From Bowdeniella nasicola (lineage in GTDB: Bacteria > Actinomycetota > Actinomycetes > Actinomycetales > Actinomycetaceae): a stretch of 64,000 nucleotides of DNA. The notes under the pieces are model-generated. The model was not told the origin of the DNA and ran no database searches. It saw only the letters and a list, made by a program, of their open reading frames with translations. Shown here piece by piece: positions 16,755 through 25,426 of this stretch. The DNA lies in NCBI RefSeq assembly GCF_900107735.1, contig NZ_FNQV01000006.1:1-64000 (forward strand), read 5' to 3'. Positions within the stretch are counted from its first letter, which is position 1, and every line of letters starts with the position of its first letter. Both the position numbers and the translations under genes were made by a program.

Positions 16755-17582
16755 TTAGCCGGTGACGCGAATGAAGGTCGCGCCGCTGCGATAGATCGGT
16801 CCAGCCTTCAGCGGGGTGCCCGGGTTACGGGCCGCGATGTGCTGTCCGTTGCCGAGGTAGATGCCGACGTGTCCGGGCCACCAGATGAGGTCACCGGGGC
16901 GAGCCTCGGAAGCCGAGACGACGCGGCCGGCGCCACGCTGAGCAGAGGACGAACGCGGCAGGGTGATGCCCACCTGAGCGTAGACGTAGGCGGTGAAGCC
17001 GGAGCAGTCGAAGCCGCCCGGGGTCGAGCCGCCGTGGACGTAGGGGGTGCCGATGTAGCGGTAGGCGATCGAAACGACCTTCGCGCCAACGTCGGAGGCG
17101 GGAGCCGAAGCGACGGGCGCCTGCTCCTTGGCTGCGGGGGCAGCTTGCTGACGCTGGCGGGCGGGCGCCTGACGCTCATTGGTGCGCGAGGCGCGAGCGG
17201 TCTCGCGCTCAGCGGTCTGCTGCGGGGCGGCGGCGGGGCGAACGACGGGCTTGGGAGCCTTCTTCGCATCAACCTTGACGGCTGCGCCGGATTCCCAGGC
17301 GGCGTCCTTGGCGACCTCAACGGTCACCGGCGCGGCGAGGGCAGTCTTGGCCTGCTGGGAAATGTGAGTGGTATCGATCGTGGCCTGAGCGGCGAGCTCC
17401 GGGGTGGGAGCGGTCGCGGCGCCGGCGGCGGTAGCCACCATGGTCAGGGCCAGGCCAGAAGAGGCAGCAATAACAGTGCCCTTACGGGAATTGCCTGCCG
17501 TCAGTGCACCGGTGAGGTCTTTGACCGTAGAGAAAGCGGTGCGCGGGGCGCCGTATCGGGCCTTGTGAGAAGTTGCGGTCAC
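16755..17582 (-). CDS. Secreted NlpC/P60 peptidoglycan hydrolase
   Basis: 275 residues from the GTG at 17582, chosen because GGAGACAAGAC precedes it and because everything upstream is riboswitch RNA. After a basic N-terminus there is a hydrophobic stretch (GTVIAASSGLALTMVATAAG) that acts as signal peptide, then an Ala/Pro/Gln-rich linker of about 100 residues and a C-terminal NlpC/P60 domain: catalytic Cys in GGFDCSGF, His in GHVGIYLG, and a third polar residue near HIAARNPG. It should cleave peptide cross-links in the cell wall. Expression is expected to depend on c-di-AMP through the leader. Confidence 0.9.
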   Translation of the reverse strand: MTATSHKARYGAPRTAFSTVKDLTGALTAGNSRKGTVIAASSGLALTMVATAAGAATAPTPELAAQATIDTTHISQQAKTALAAPVTVEVAKDAAWESGAAVKVDAKKAPKPVVRPAAAPQQTAERETARASRTNERQAPARQRQQAAPAAKEQAPVASAPASDVGAKVVSIAYRYIGTPYVHGGSTPGGFDCSGFTAYVYAQVGITLPRSSSAQRGAGRVVSASEARPGDLIWWPGHVGIYLGNGQHIAARNPGTPLKAGPIYRSGATFIRVTG

Positions 17583-17590
17583 GTCTTGTC

Positions 17591-17740
17591 TCCATGCCGA
17601 CGAGGTGAGCTGTCGGGTGCGGGCGGAGTGCCCGGCGCTTTCGCGCTTTACCCCTAGGTTCTCGTATCTGAGAAAAGAACCAAATGGTGGTTCCCCCGTC
17701 CCCGCCAAACTGTCTTGTCCGATATCACCGAGCGGCGGCG
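17591..17740 (-). promoter_or_regulatory. c-di-AMP (ydaO/yuaA) riboswitch in the NlpC/P60 leader
   Basis: The minus-strand leader contains the ydaO hallmarks in order: GGGACGGGGGAACCA, a GGGGTAAAGCG block, GGGCACTCCGCC, and CCCGACAGCTCACCTCG close to the start codon. In actinobacteria this class precedes NlpC/P60 and Rpf wall hydrolases, and c-di-AMP binding switches expression off. Boundaries are approximate. The open frame that crosses it (ATG at 17708) is not a protein. Confidence 0.8.
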
Positions 17741-17854
17741 AGGTTGGGCTCCGCCGGTGCCACTCATGGAGGAGGGTTCCACAAGCTGAAGTCGAGACTA
17801 GCCCCGTTGCCTCGCATTGTCACGCTTCGGTTACGTCCGATGGGACAAAGGGCC

Positions 17855-17870
17855 TCATCCCTAGGGATGA
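17855..17870. promoter_or_regulatory. 16-bp palindrome near the riboswitch promoter
   Basis: TCATCCCTAGGGATGA is a perfect palindrome. Just upstream on the minus strand, TATCAT could be a -10 box for the riboswitch transcript. A protein operator or a short hairpin between dtxR and the leader is possible; no known family can be named from it. The remainder of 17741-17893 shows no gene. Confidence 0.3.
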
Positions 17871-17893
17871 TAGCTGTATAGAAGCTACAAGGG

Positions 17894-18574
17894 TCAGCGG
17901 CGTTTGACGAAGATCGACCGCGAGATATTGTCGGGGACCTCCAGAACTACGTCAGAATTCGTGGCGCCCACTACGTGGATTCCGTCCTGTTCGCTGACAG
18001 TAATCTCAGCCCCAGGAAGGACTCCAGCTTCGGTAAAACGGGTCAACAACTCGATATCAACCTGCAGGGGTTCACCGATGCGTGCGACGGTCACGTGCTG
18101 CTCGTCTTCCCCCTTAATCTCGGTCAGGGGAAGCAGGCCCACGCCCGCCGCGACAGCCGGATCGGCGCCCACTTCGGGGATGGGGTTGCCGTAGGGGTCG
18201 GTGCCGGAGGAATCGAGGATCCCGAGGAGCTTTGCCTCGACCGTATCGCTCATGACGTGTTCCCAGCGGCAGGCCTCGTCGTGCACGAGCTCCCACTCCA
18301 GGCCAATGACGTCGATGAGGAGCCGTTCGGCCAGGCGGTGCTTGCGCATGACGTCGCTCGCCTTGGCAAAGCCTTCATCGGAGAGGCGGATGATGCGATC
18401 CTCGTCGACGGTGAGCAGGCCGTCGCGCTCCATGCGGGCCACGGTTTGGGACACGGTGGGCCCGGAGTGGCCGAGGCGCTCGGCGATGCGGGCACGCAGC
18501 GGTGGCACGCCCTCTTCGAGCAGCTCGTAGACGGTCTTCAGATACATCTCGGTGGTATCGATGAGGTCTTTCAC
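17894..18574 (-). CDS. DtxR/IdeR-type iron-dependent repressor
   Basis: 226 residues. The N-terminal winged helix (ARIAERLGHSGPTVSQTVARM) is followed by a dimerisation domain and a C-terminal SH3-like domain. Metal ligands fall at the same numbers as in DtxR: Met10, Cys102, Glu105, His106 for the primary site and His79, Glu83, His98 for the ancillary site. It should repress iron uptake genes with Fe2+. The GTG at 18574 was chosen because VKDLIDTTEMYLKT is the family N-terminus and GGAAGG precedes it; the longer frame is antisense to serC. It is divergent from serC across 50 bases. Confidence 0.93.
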   Translation of the reverse strand: MKDLIDTTEMYLKTVYELLEEGVPPLRARIAERLGHSGPTVSQTVARMERDGLLTVDEDRIIRLSDEGFAKASDVMRKHRLAERLLIDVIGLEWELVHDEACRWEHVMSDTVEAKLLGILDSSGTDPYGNPIPEVGADPAVAAGVGLLPLTEIKGEDEQHVTVARIGEPLQVDIELLTRFTEAGVLPGAEITVSEQDGIHVVGATNSDVVLEVPDNISRSIFVKRR

Positions 18575-18624
18575 TGAGTGGTCCTTCCGTCCCGCGCGCC
18601 ACGCAAACGTGCCATGGTCAAGAC

Positions 18625-19743
18625 ATGGATGATTCCGGCTTCGCTTCTGTCCCCTCAATCTTGCCTCATGACGGCAGGTTCGGCAGCGGTCCAACGCGAA
18701 TTCGCCCCGAACAGCTCGCAAGCTTGTCGCGCGCACCGCTCGGAACCTCCCACCGGGCGGCTCCGGTGCGCAGCCTCGTCGGGGAGATCCGCGAGCGCCT
18801 TGGCGCGCTACTGAACGTGCTCGCGGGCTATGAGATTGTCCTTGGTAATGGCGGGGCGACGCTCGTCTGGGAGGCGCTGACATTTTCGCTCGTGCGCGAG
18901 CGTGCCGCGCACGCGGTGTGCGGGGAGTTTGGAGGCAAGTTCGCGGCACTGACGGCATCGGCGCCGTTCTTAGCGGATTCGATCATCCACCACGCCGAGC
19001 CTGGCAGCTGGGTCGGGGTGTCCAGCGCCGATGACGCCGACGTGCTCGCCTTCGCCCACAACGAGACCTCCACGGGGGTGTGCTCACCGCTCGATCACGT
19101 CGGCGAACGCGACGCCGATCAGCTCGTCGTCGTTGATGCGACATCGATCGCCGGGGCGGTCGAGGTCGAGCTGGACGGTATCGATGCCTACTACTTCTCG
19201 CCACAAAAGGCGCTCGGCGCCGACGGCGGCCTGTGGTTCGCGATCCTCTCACCGGCCGCGATCGAGCGGATCAGCCAGGTGCGCCAAGGGCGCTGGATTC
19301 CGCCGATGCTCGACCTTGGGATTGCGCTGGAGAATTCTCGCAAGGACCAGACCTACAACACGCCCTCGGTCACGAACCTTGCGCTGATTGCTGACCAGCT
19401 GCGGTGGATCGAGGCCGAGGGCGGGTTGGGTGCGATCGAGCGGCATTGCCGGGCAATGTCGCAAGCGCTTTATGACTGGGCGGATGAGCACCCGCAGGCC
19501 TCGCCGTTTGTGGCTAGCAGCGAGTACCGCTCCCCCGTTGTCGCAACGATCGACCTGAGGGAGGTCGACGCTGAGGCGGTGCGTGCGGAGCTCGCCGAGC
19601 GTGCCGGCATCGTCGATATCGCGCCCTACCGCTCGCTGGGTCGTAACCAGGTGCGCATTGGGACGTTCCCTTCGGTTGCACTCAGCGACGTCGAGGCTCT
19701 TATCGCCTGGCTCACCTGGGCGCTTTCCGCGCTGCGCTCCTAG
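18625..19743 (+). CDS. serC: Phosphoserine aminotransferase
   Basis: 372 residues, class V PLP aminotransferase of the actinobacterial SerC type, making 3-phosphoserine from 3-phosphohydroxypyruvate in serine synthesis. Visible are FGSGPTRIRPEQL near the N-terminus, LGTSHRA, GNGGATLVWEA, AHNETSTGV and the PLP lysine in YFSPQKALGADGG. The ATG at 18625 lacks a clear ribosome site, so the mRNA could be leaderless. Its TAG stop lies in a CTAG shared with the stop of the convergent MFS gene. Proximity of serC and DUF3027 genes also occurs in Mycobacterium. Confidence 0.93.
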   Translation: MDDSGFASVPSILPHDGRFGSGPTRIRPEQLASLSRAPLGTSHRAAPVRSLVGEIRERLGALLNVLAGYEIVLGNGGATLVWEALTFSLVRERAAHAVCGEFGGKFAALTASAPFLADSIIHHAEPGSWVGVSSADDADVLAFAHNETSTGVCSPLDHVGERDADQLVVVDATSIAGAVEVELDGIDAYYFSPQKALGADGGLWFAILSPAAIERISQVRQGRWIPPMLDLGIALENSRKDQTYNTPSVTNLALIADQLRWIEAEGGLGAIERHCRAMSQALYDWADEHPQASPFVASSEYRSPVVATIDLREVDAEAVRAELAERAGIVDIAPYRSLGRNQVRIGTFPSVALSDVEALIAWLTWALSALRS

Positions 19744-21104
19744 GCGCTTTGGAGCTGCTCTTCCTTCGCCCGCGAGGCGTTGAGCGTCGCGTCGCCCTCG
19801 ATCTCCTCGGCGTGCGGCACGAGGTTCTCGGCGCGGCGTGCCGCGCGCTCACCCGGGCCGTCAATGTCGAGGTAGGGACGGTGCCAGTGGTAGTGCACCT
19901 CCACCCGCCAGTTGCGCTTGGCCCACAGCGCCGCACCCGCGGCGACGAGGATTGAGGCGATCGCGCCGATCCCGACGGACCAGCGTGCCGAGAACGTCTC
20001 CGCGATCCAGCCGACGAACGGTGAACCGATCGGGGTCGTACCCAGGAAGACGAGCGTGTACAGCGCCATGACGCGGCCACGCATCGACGGCTCGGTCGAC
20101 ATCTGGATCGCGGTGTTCGCGGAGGTGATCATCGTCAGCGAGCAGAAGCCCACGGCGATGGAGGTCAGCAGGTAGAGCTCCCACGTCGGCGCCATCGCGT
20201 TGATGCCCGCGGCGATACCGAAGACGAACGCGGAGATAATGACGAGTCGGACGCGCGGCTGGCTGCGGCGTGCCGCGACAAGGGCGCCACCGACGGAGCC
20301 GATCGCCATGACGGAGCCGACGATGCCGTAGCCGGTTGCTTCCCGGCCGAAGACCTCGGTCGCCATGACCGCGCTCGTGAGCTGGAAGTTCAACCCGAGA
20401 GCGGAGACGACGCCCGCGACGATCATGATGACCATGATGTCGGTGCGGCGCTTGACGTAGCGCAGGCCGTCCATGACCTGCCCCTTGGTGCGCGGCGCCT
20501 TGGGCAGTTCCCGCAGCTCGCTCTTGCGCATGATCATGAGCGCGCCGATCGTGGCGGCAAACGAAACCGCGTTAATCAGGAAGACCCAGCCCGTGCCGAC
20601 GGCGGCAATGAGAATGCCGGAGACGCCAGGGCCGATGAGGCGCGCCGCGTTGAACGACGTCGAGTTCAGCGCAACAGCGTTCGGCAGCGAGGAGGAGGGC
20701 ACCATTTCGCCGACAAAGATCTGGCGCGCGGGGGCATCGATCGCAGCGATCGCGCCGAGCACAAGAGCAAGCACGTAGATGTGCCAGAGCTGGGCGTGTC
20801 CGCCAAGGACCAAGATGCCCTGGACGAGGGCCGTCAGCCCCATGCCCGCCTGCGTCCATATGAGGAGCTTGCGACGGTTGCACCGGTCGGCCAGGACGCC
20901 CGCGAGCGGGGTAAGCACGAGCAACGGAGCAAACTGCAGTGCCGTGACAACACCGACGGAAAAGCCCGAGCCGTCGGTCAGGACGCGCAGGACCAGCCAG
21001 TCCTGCGCAATGCGCTGCATCCAGGTGCCGACGTTTGCGACGAGGGCACCAATGAACCAGATGCGGTAGTTATGGAAAGAAAGGGATTGGAAAGTCTTGC
21101 TCAT
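19740..21104 (-). CDS. MFS efflux transporter (MFS_3 / DHA3-like)
   Basis: 454 residues with about 12 membrane segments and a charged C-terminal tail of about 65 residues ending EEQLQSA. The start, FHNYRIWFIGALVANVGTWMQRIAQDWLVL, and LAGVLADRCNRRKLL between TM2 and TM3 are typical of the transmembrane-secretion-effector/DHA3 drug exporters. It begins inside the MarR stop (4-base overlap), so the pair is one operon and a MarR ligand is probably its export substrate. The substrate is unknown. Confidence 0.88.
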   Translation of the reverse strand: MSKTFQSLSFHNYRIWFIGALVANVGTWMQRIAQDWLVLRVLTDGSGFSVGVVTALQFAPLLVLTPLAGVLADRCNRRKLLIWTQAGMGLTALVQGILVLGGHAQLWHIYVLALVLGAIAAIDAPARQIFVGEMVPSSSLPNAVALNSTSFNAARLIGPGVSGILIAAVGTGWVFLINAVSFAATIGALMIMRKSELRELPKAPRTKGQVMDGLRYVKRRTDIMVIMIVAGVVSALGLNFQLTSAVMATEVFGREATGYGIVGSVMAIGSVGGALVAARRSQPRVRLVIISAFVFGIAAGINAMAPTWELYLLTSIAVGFCSLTMITSANTAIQMSTEPSMRGRVMALYTLVFLGTTPIGSPFVGWIAETFSARWSVGIGAIASILVAAGAALWAKRNWRVEVHYHWHRPYLDIDGPGERAARRAENLVPHAEEIEGDATLNASRAKEEQLQSA

Positions 21105-21592
21105 CGCTCCACCATTTTCAGCAAGAGTTCAGCAGCTTCACGCATCGCGTCGCGCTGCTTCGGGTCAAGTTCGTTGAGTGCGGCGGTCAGCCAGGCCGTG
21201 CGGCGGCGACGCACCGTATTGAGAATTTCGCTGCCCTCGTCCGTCAGGCCCACCAGAACTTGGCGGCGATCGGAGGGGTGCGGTCCACGCTGGACGTATC
21301 CCGCCTCGTCGAGGCCCGCAACGGTTCGGGTCATCGAGGGCGGCTGGACCTGTTCTTGTTCGGCAAGTTCACCCGGCGTCATCGGCCCGTGTCGATCCAG
21401 GGAGGCCAAGACGCAGAACTGCGACTGGGTGATATCCGCGGCGCTTTGTGCTTCAAAGCGCAACCGGCGGGCCGTGCGGTGAACGGCTACCCGCACCAAG
21501 GTGGTCAGGTCATCTTCTTGCGGCCCAAACGGCACGCCAATAACCGCATCTGCCTGGGGAAAGGTCTCGTCAGTCGGTGTCGCAGTCATCAT
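21101..21592 (-). CDS. MarR-family regulator
   Basis: 163 residues. The winged-helix core runs from TQSQFCVLASLDRHGPMTPGELAEQ through VQPPSMTRTVAGLDEAGYV to the wing with HPSDRRQVLVGLTDEG, the classical MarR signature. It leads an operon with the MFS exporter, overlapping it by 4 bases. A perfect 9-bp inverted repeat at 21623-21648, 30 bases upstream of the start, is the likely autorepression site. Confidence 0.93.
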   Translation of the reverse strand: MMTATPTDETFPQADAVIGVPFGPQEDDLTTLVRVAVHRTARRLRFEAQSAADITQSQFCVLASLDRHGPMTPGELAEQEQVQPPSMTRTVAGLDEAGYVQRGPHPSDRRQVLVGLTDEGSEILNTVRRRRTAWLTAALNELDPKQRDAMREAAELLLKMVER

Positions 21593-21622
21593 TTAGTCCA
21601 AGGTGAAATCTCAATAACACCC

Positions 21623-21648
21623 TTAGCTTAGCTCATTACCTAAGCTAA
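21623..21648. promoter_or_regulatory. Likely MarR operator: 9-bp perfect inverted repeat
   Basis: TTAGCTTAG (21623-21631) and CTAAGCTAA (21640-21648) are perfect inverted copies separated by 8 bases, giving half-site centres 17 bases apart, suitable for a MarR dimer. The position 31-56 bases upstream of the MarR start fits promoter overlap. The surrounding sequence is A+T-rich, as in promoters. Confidence 0.75.
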
Positions 21649-21756
21649 CGATAGATGACAACGGTCACCTTTTCAGCCAAAGGTCGCCTTTTTACCTTGA
21701 TTCATCCGACCCGATGATGACGCGTCACCGACTTTCCTTTACTTTTATGCAATGAA

Positions 21757-21790
21757 CGAGCCGCCATCCCCTGGCGGGCATGGCGGCTCG
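21757..21790 (-). terminator. Stem-loop terminator after the OPT transporter gene
   Basis: CGAGCCGCCAT (21757-21767) pairs perfectly with ATGGCGGCTCG (21780-21790). It stands 18 bases after the OPT stop on the minus strand. TTCATTGCATAAAAG follows, without a strong T-run. Confidence 0.65.
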
Positions 21791-21807
21791 AGTCGGAGCG
21801 GTAGCGG

Positions 21808-23778
21808 TTACGGCGCCGTTGTTTGTGCCGCAGCGCGCTGCTGGACCCAGCGGTACAGACCGAGGATCACGACAACGAATGCCGCAACGCCCAGCCAATT
21901 CGCGACGGTCTGGAAGCCATCACCAACGATCGCCAGCGGCGTCTCGGAACCGGTCGCGGCAATGACACCGGCCAGGAGCACGCCGAAGAGGCTCTCACCT
22001 ACGATGAGGCCCGTTGCCACAAGGATGCCGAGGCGCTTGGCGTGCTCGGGTCGCGCGGTGCGGGCGGCCCAGCGGTCGTAGAACAGGCCGAGGACGGCGC
22101 CGACCGGGATGATGAGCGTGAGGTCCATCGGAAGGTACATGCCCATACCGACGGCCAGCGGCGGCAGCGCCCACTTCTTCTTCGTCGTGCCGCCGAGGAC
22201 CTCGTCGATCACGATGACGCCGATACCGATGAGGGCTCCGAGCCCGATGAGCCCCCAGTTCAGGTCCCCGCCGAGCACGCCCTTGACCAGGGAGGAAATG
22301 AGCGAGGCCTGCGGCGCAGCGAGCGCGTCAGGGCCGGCATCGGGGGCACCGGCGAAACCGAAAGCCGTATTCATGAGGCCAAGAACGGGCGGGATCACGA
22401 CCGAACCGAAGAGCACACCAATGACGAGGGCGACCTGCTGCTTCCAAGGCGTGGCGCCCACGAGCTGGCCAGTCTTCAGGTCCTGCAGGTTGTCGTTGGA
22501 AATCGTCGCGACACCGAAGACGACGGCGGAGACGAACAGCGTGAAGGCCACGAGCGAGGTGATCTCGTTCGGGTTGTGGCTGTGCACCGTCTTAATGAGC
22601 AGCGCCGCGGTGATGGCGACGAGGATGCCGACGCCGGAGATCGGGCTGTTCGAGGCGCCGATGAGGCCCGCCATGTAACCACACACGGCAGCGATGACGA
22701 GGCCGATGAGCAGGATGTAGATGACGGCGATCGCCACGAGCCCAACGGAGTTGTGTGCGAGCGGGGTGTCCTGGACGAAGAGCCACAGCAGCACACCGAT
22801 CGGCAGCATGGAGGCGAGCGTCGTTCCGACGACGACCGTCATCGGCAGGTCGCGCTCGGTGATCTCGACGTGGCCGCCCTGGCGGCGGGCGCGCGTGGAC
22901 TCGAAGGCCTCCTTGATGCCGCGCGTAATCGGCGAGATGAGCTTGATGAGCGTCCAGATCGCGGCGATCGCGATCGCGCCGGCGCCGATGAAACGCACGT
23001 CGTGTGCGAAGGCGGTGGAGACGGCATCGGTGATGTCACCGGTCGCGGGCAGCGTGCCGGCCGAACGCATCGGCAGCAGGATCCCGTAGGAGATAATCAT
23101 GCCGACGATCATCGCGATACCGACCGTCACGCCAACGAGGTGGCCAACGCCGATGAGCGCGAGCGACAGGCTCGCCCCAAACAGGGTGCCACCCGAGCCG
23201 ATCCGGAAGGCCGTACCAATCGAGTTCGCCACGACCTTCAGCGCCGCACCCAGCGACATTGCGGCGGCCGCGAGCGAACCGGCGATGATGACGCGCAGCC
23301 CCTGCTGGTTGTCCTCGGCCGCGCCCTCGGTATCGCCCACTCGCAACACTTCGGCGGCGGCCACGCCCTCGGGATAGGGCAGGTCCGATCCCGTCACCAT
23401 CGCGCGACGCAGCGGGATCGAATACATGACGCCAAGGATGCCGCCGAGCGCGCACAGCGCGGCGGTCGTCCAGTACGGGAATCCGGTCCACCAGCCGACG
23501 ATGACAAGGCCCGGCAGCACGAAGATGATCGCGGATAGCGTTCCCGCCGCCGAGGCAATCGTCTGGACAATGTTGTTTTCGACGACGGAATGCTGCGCGA
23601 AGAAGCGCAGCACCGCCATGGAGATGACCGCGGCGGGGATCGATGTCGCGAAGGTCAAACCGACCTTCAAGCCGAGGTAGACGTTCGCGGCGGTGAACAC
23701 CAGCGTGATGATTCCACCGAGGATAATCCCGCGGATGGTGAGTTCCCGGACGGGTGATGTGGTGGTGTCAGATGACAA
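21808..23778 (-). CDS. OPT-family oligopeptide/metal-chelate transporter
   Basis: 656 residues with about 14-16 hydrophobic segments. It begins ELTIRGIILGGIITLVFTAAN, then VYLGLKVGLTFATSIPAAVI, the conserved N-terminus of the prokaryotic OPT (EspB/YE-type) group, and has PEGVAAAEVLRVG and NLQDLKTGQLVGATPWKQQ, which are also conserved. Family members import oligopeptides or metal-siderophore complexes by proton coupling. The nearest upstream gene is azgA in the same direction, but a hairpin lies between them. Substrate cannot be read. Confidence 0.9.
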   Translation of the reverse strand: MSSDTTTSPVRELTIRGIILGGIITLVFTAANVYLGLKVGLTFATSIPAAVISMAVLRFFAQHSVVENNIVQTIASAAGTLSAIIFVLPGLVIVGWWTGFPYWTTAALCALGGILGVMYSIPLRRAMVTGSDLPYPEGVAAAEVLRVGDTEGAAEDNQQGLRVIIAGSLAAAAMSLGAALKVVANSIGTAFRIGSGGTLFGASLSLALIGVGHLVGVTVGIAMIVGMIISYGILLPMRSAGTLPATGDITDAVSTAFAHDVRFIGAGAIAIAAIWTLIKLISPITRGIKEAFESTRARRQGGHVEITERDLPMTVVVGTTLASMLPIGVLLWLFVQDTPLAHNSVGLVAIAVIYILLIGLVIAAVCGYMAGLIGASNSPISGVGILVAITAALLIKTVHSHNPNEITSLVAFTLFVSAVVFGVATISNDNLQDLKTGQLVGATPWKQQVALVIGVLFGSVVIPPVLGLMNTAFGFAGAPDAGPDALAAPQASLISSLVKGVLGGDLNWGLIGLGALIGIGVIVIDEVLGGTTKKKWALPPLAVGMGMYLPMDLTLIIPVGAVLGLFYDRWAARTARPEHAKRLGILVATGLIVGESLFGVLLAGVIAATGSETPLAIVGDGFQTVANWLGVAAFVVVILGLYRWVQQRAAAQTTAP

Positions 23779-23834
23779 CGGAGTCTCTTTTCCAGAGGGA
23801 AGACGGAAACAATCAGTTCAGGCTACTACCGCAA

Positions 23835-23875
23835 AGTGCCGGCACCAGGGGCTTTTTTCCCCGGATGCCGGCACT
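23835..23875 (-). terminator. Hairpin between azgA-like and OPT genes
   Basis: AGTGCCGGCA (23835-23844) pairs with TGCCGGCACT (23866-23875), and inside it CC-A-GGGG pairs with CCCC-GG around a T-rich loop. It begins 11 bases after the AzgA stop and precedes the OPT start, so it probably ends the azgA transcript. Confidence 0.7.
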
Positions 23876-23885
23876 GGCAGCAGCG

Positions 23886-25349
23886 TTACACGCCCAGTAA
23901 GCCCTGCAAGGGACCAAGGACGAAGTAAAGGACGAACAGCAGGGAGACGATCCACATGAGCGGATGGATCTTCTTCACCTTGCCGAGCGCCAGCTCGATG
24001 ATCAGATAGGTGACGAACCCGGCGCCGATGCCGACCGTAATGGAGTAGGCAAACGGCATGAGGGCAATCGTCAGGAACGAGGGGATCGCGATCTCGGGGC
24101 GGTGCCACTCGATCTCGGTCACCTGGGTCATCATGAGGAATCCGACCGCGACGAGCGCAGTCGATGCGGCCTCGGAGGGCACGAGCTCGACGAGCGGCGC
24201 GAGGAACATCGACAGCAGGAACAAGATGCCCGTGACCGTCGTCGCGAGGCCCGTGCGGGCACCTTCTCCGACGCCCGCCGAGGACTCGACATAGCTCGTC
24301 GCCGAGGAGACGCCACCCATGCCGCCGGCAGCGGCGCCGATGGAGTCGACGACGAGGATCTGGCGGGTGCGCGGCGGGTTGCCTTCCTTATCGAGCAGGT
24401 CAGCCTCGCCACCGATCGCGACCATCGTGCCCATGGTGTCGAAGAAGTCGGCGAGCATGAGCGAGAAGACCAGCAGGATCACTGCAAGGAAACCGATCTT
24501 GCCGAAGGCACCAAACAGGTCGAACTGGCCGATCGTGGAAAAGTCCGGCAGCGAGACCGGGGAGCCCTCCAGCGCGGGGACCGTCAGGCCCCAGCCCGTC
24601 GGGTTCTCCTCCGACTTCGGGCCGAGCTGCGCGATCGCCTGGACGATGATGCCGAGGACGGTCGCGGTGAGGATACCGATGAGGATCGCGCCGCGGACCT
24701 TGCGGACCATGAGGACGATTGTGACGAGCAGGCCGACGACGAAAATGAGCGCGGGCCATCCGGCCAGCGAGCCATTGATGCCGAGCTGCAGGGGAGTGCC
24801 GCCGGGGCGGACGATGCCAGCGTTGACGAGGCCAACGAGCGCAATGAACAGGCCGATACCCACAGAAATGGCGGTCTTCATCTGGGCGGGAACCGCCCGG
24901 AAGACCGCCTCGCGGAATCCGGTGAGCACCAGGACGAGAATGATGATGCCTTCCCAGACGATCAGGCCCATTGCCTCCGCCCAGGTCAGGCCGGTGGCCG
25001 CCACGAGGGTGAAGGCGACCATGGCGTTCAGGCCCATGCCCGAGGCAAGCGCCAGCGGGAAGTTCGCCCAGACGCCCATGAGGATCGACAGCAGGCCGGC
25101 AATGAGTGCCGTACCGGCCGCGATCGCCGGGATGTTGGCTTCCGCGCCGCGGCCGAGGAAGCCGCCGGCGGAATCCATGCCCGACAGGATGATGGGGTTC
25201 AACACGAGAATGTAGGACATCGCGAAGAAGGTCACGAGGCCCCCACGGATCTCCCGGCTGATGGTGGAGCCACGCTGGGAGATCTGGAAGAAGCGATCAA
25301 GAGTGCCGGCGAAGCCGGAGTGCTGAGGGGTGGTGACAGGTGCGTTCAC
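23886..25349 (-). CDS. AzgA-type purine (adenine/guanine/hypoxanthine) permease
   Basis: 487 residues from a GTG at 25349, NCS2/AzgA family, importing purine bases with protons. Seen are LDRFFQISQRGSTISREIRG and LVTFFAMSYILVLNPIIL at the start, ALASGMGLNAMVAF, FFDTMGTMVAIGGEADLLD and GGVSSATSYVESSAGVGEG, all AzgA signatures. The start is uncertain: no clear ribosome site precedes the GTG, and an ATG at 25388 is also in frame but would add residues unlike the family. It is divergent from the 2-hydroxyacid dehydrogenase gene across about 80 bases. Confidence 0.9.
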   Translation of the reverse strand: MNAPVTTPQHSGFAGTLDRFFQISQRGSTISREIRGGLVTFFAMSYILVLNPIILSGMDSAGGFLGRGAEANIPAIAAGTALIAGLLSILMGVWANFPLALASGMGLNAMVAFTLVAATGLTWAEAMGLIVWEGIIILVLVLTGFREAVFRAVPAQMKTAISVGIGLFIALVGLVNAGIVRPGGTPLQLGINGSLAGWPALIFVVGLLVTIVLMVRKVRGAILIGILTATVLGIIVQAIAQLGPKSEENPTGWGLTVPALEGSPVSLPDFSTIGQFDLFGAFGKIGFLAVILLVFSLMLADFFDTMGTMVAIGGEADLLDKEGNPPRTRQILVVDSIGAAAGGMGGVSSATSYVESSAGVGEGARTGLATTVTGILFLLSMFLAPLVELVPSEAASTALVAVGFLMMTQVTEIEWHRPEIAIPSFLTIALMPFAYSITVGIGAGFVTYLIIELALGKVKKIHPLMWIVSLLFVLYFVLGPLQGLLGV

Positions 25350-25426
25350 GAAAGGAATGGTCCCACACTTTTCGCCCACTTCCGGCACACTGGTGGCAGG
25401 ACAAAACCGCTGCGGAAGGGCCCCTC

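Noticed and set aside
17583-17708. N-terminal extension of the NlpC/P60 protein from an ATG at 17708
   Set aside because: The bases form a ydaO-type riboswitch, and a GTG with ribosome site lies at 17582.
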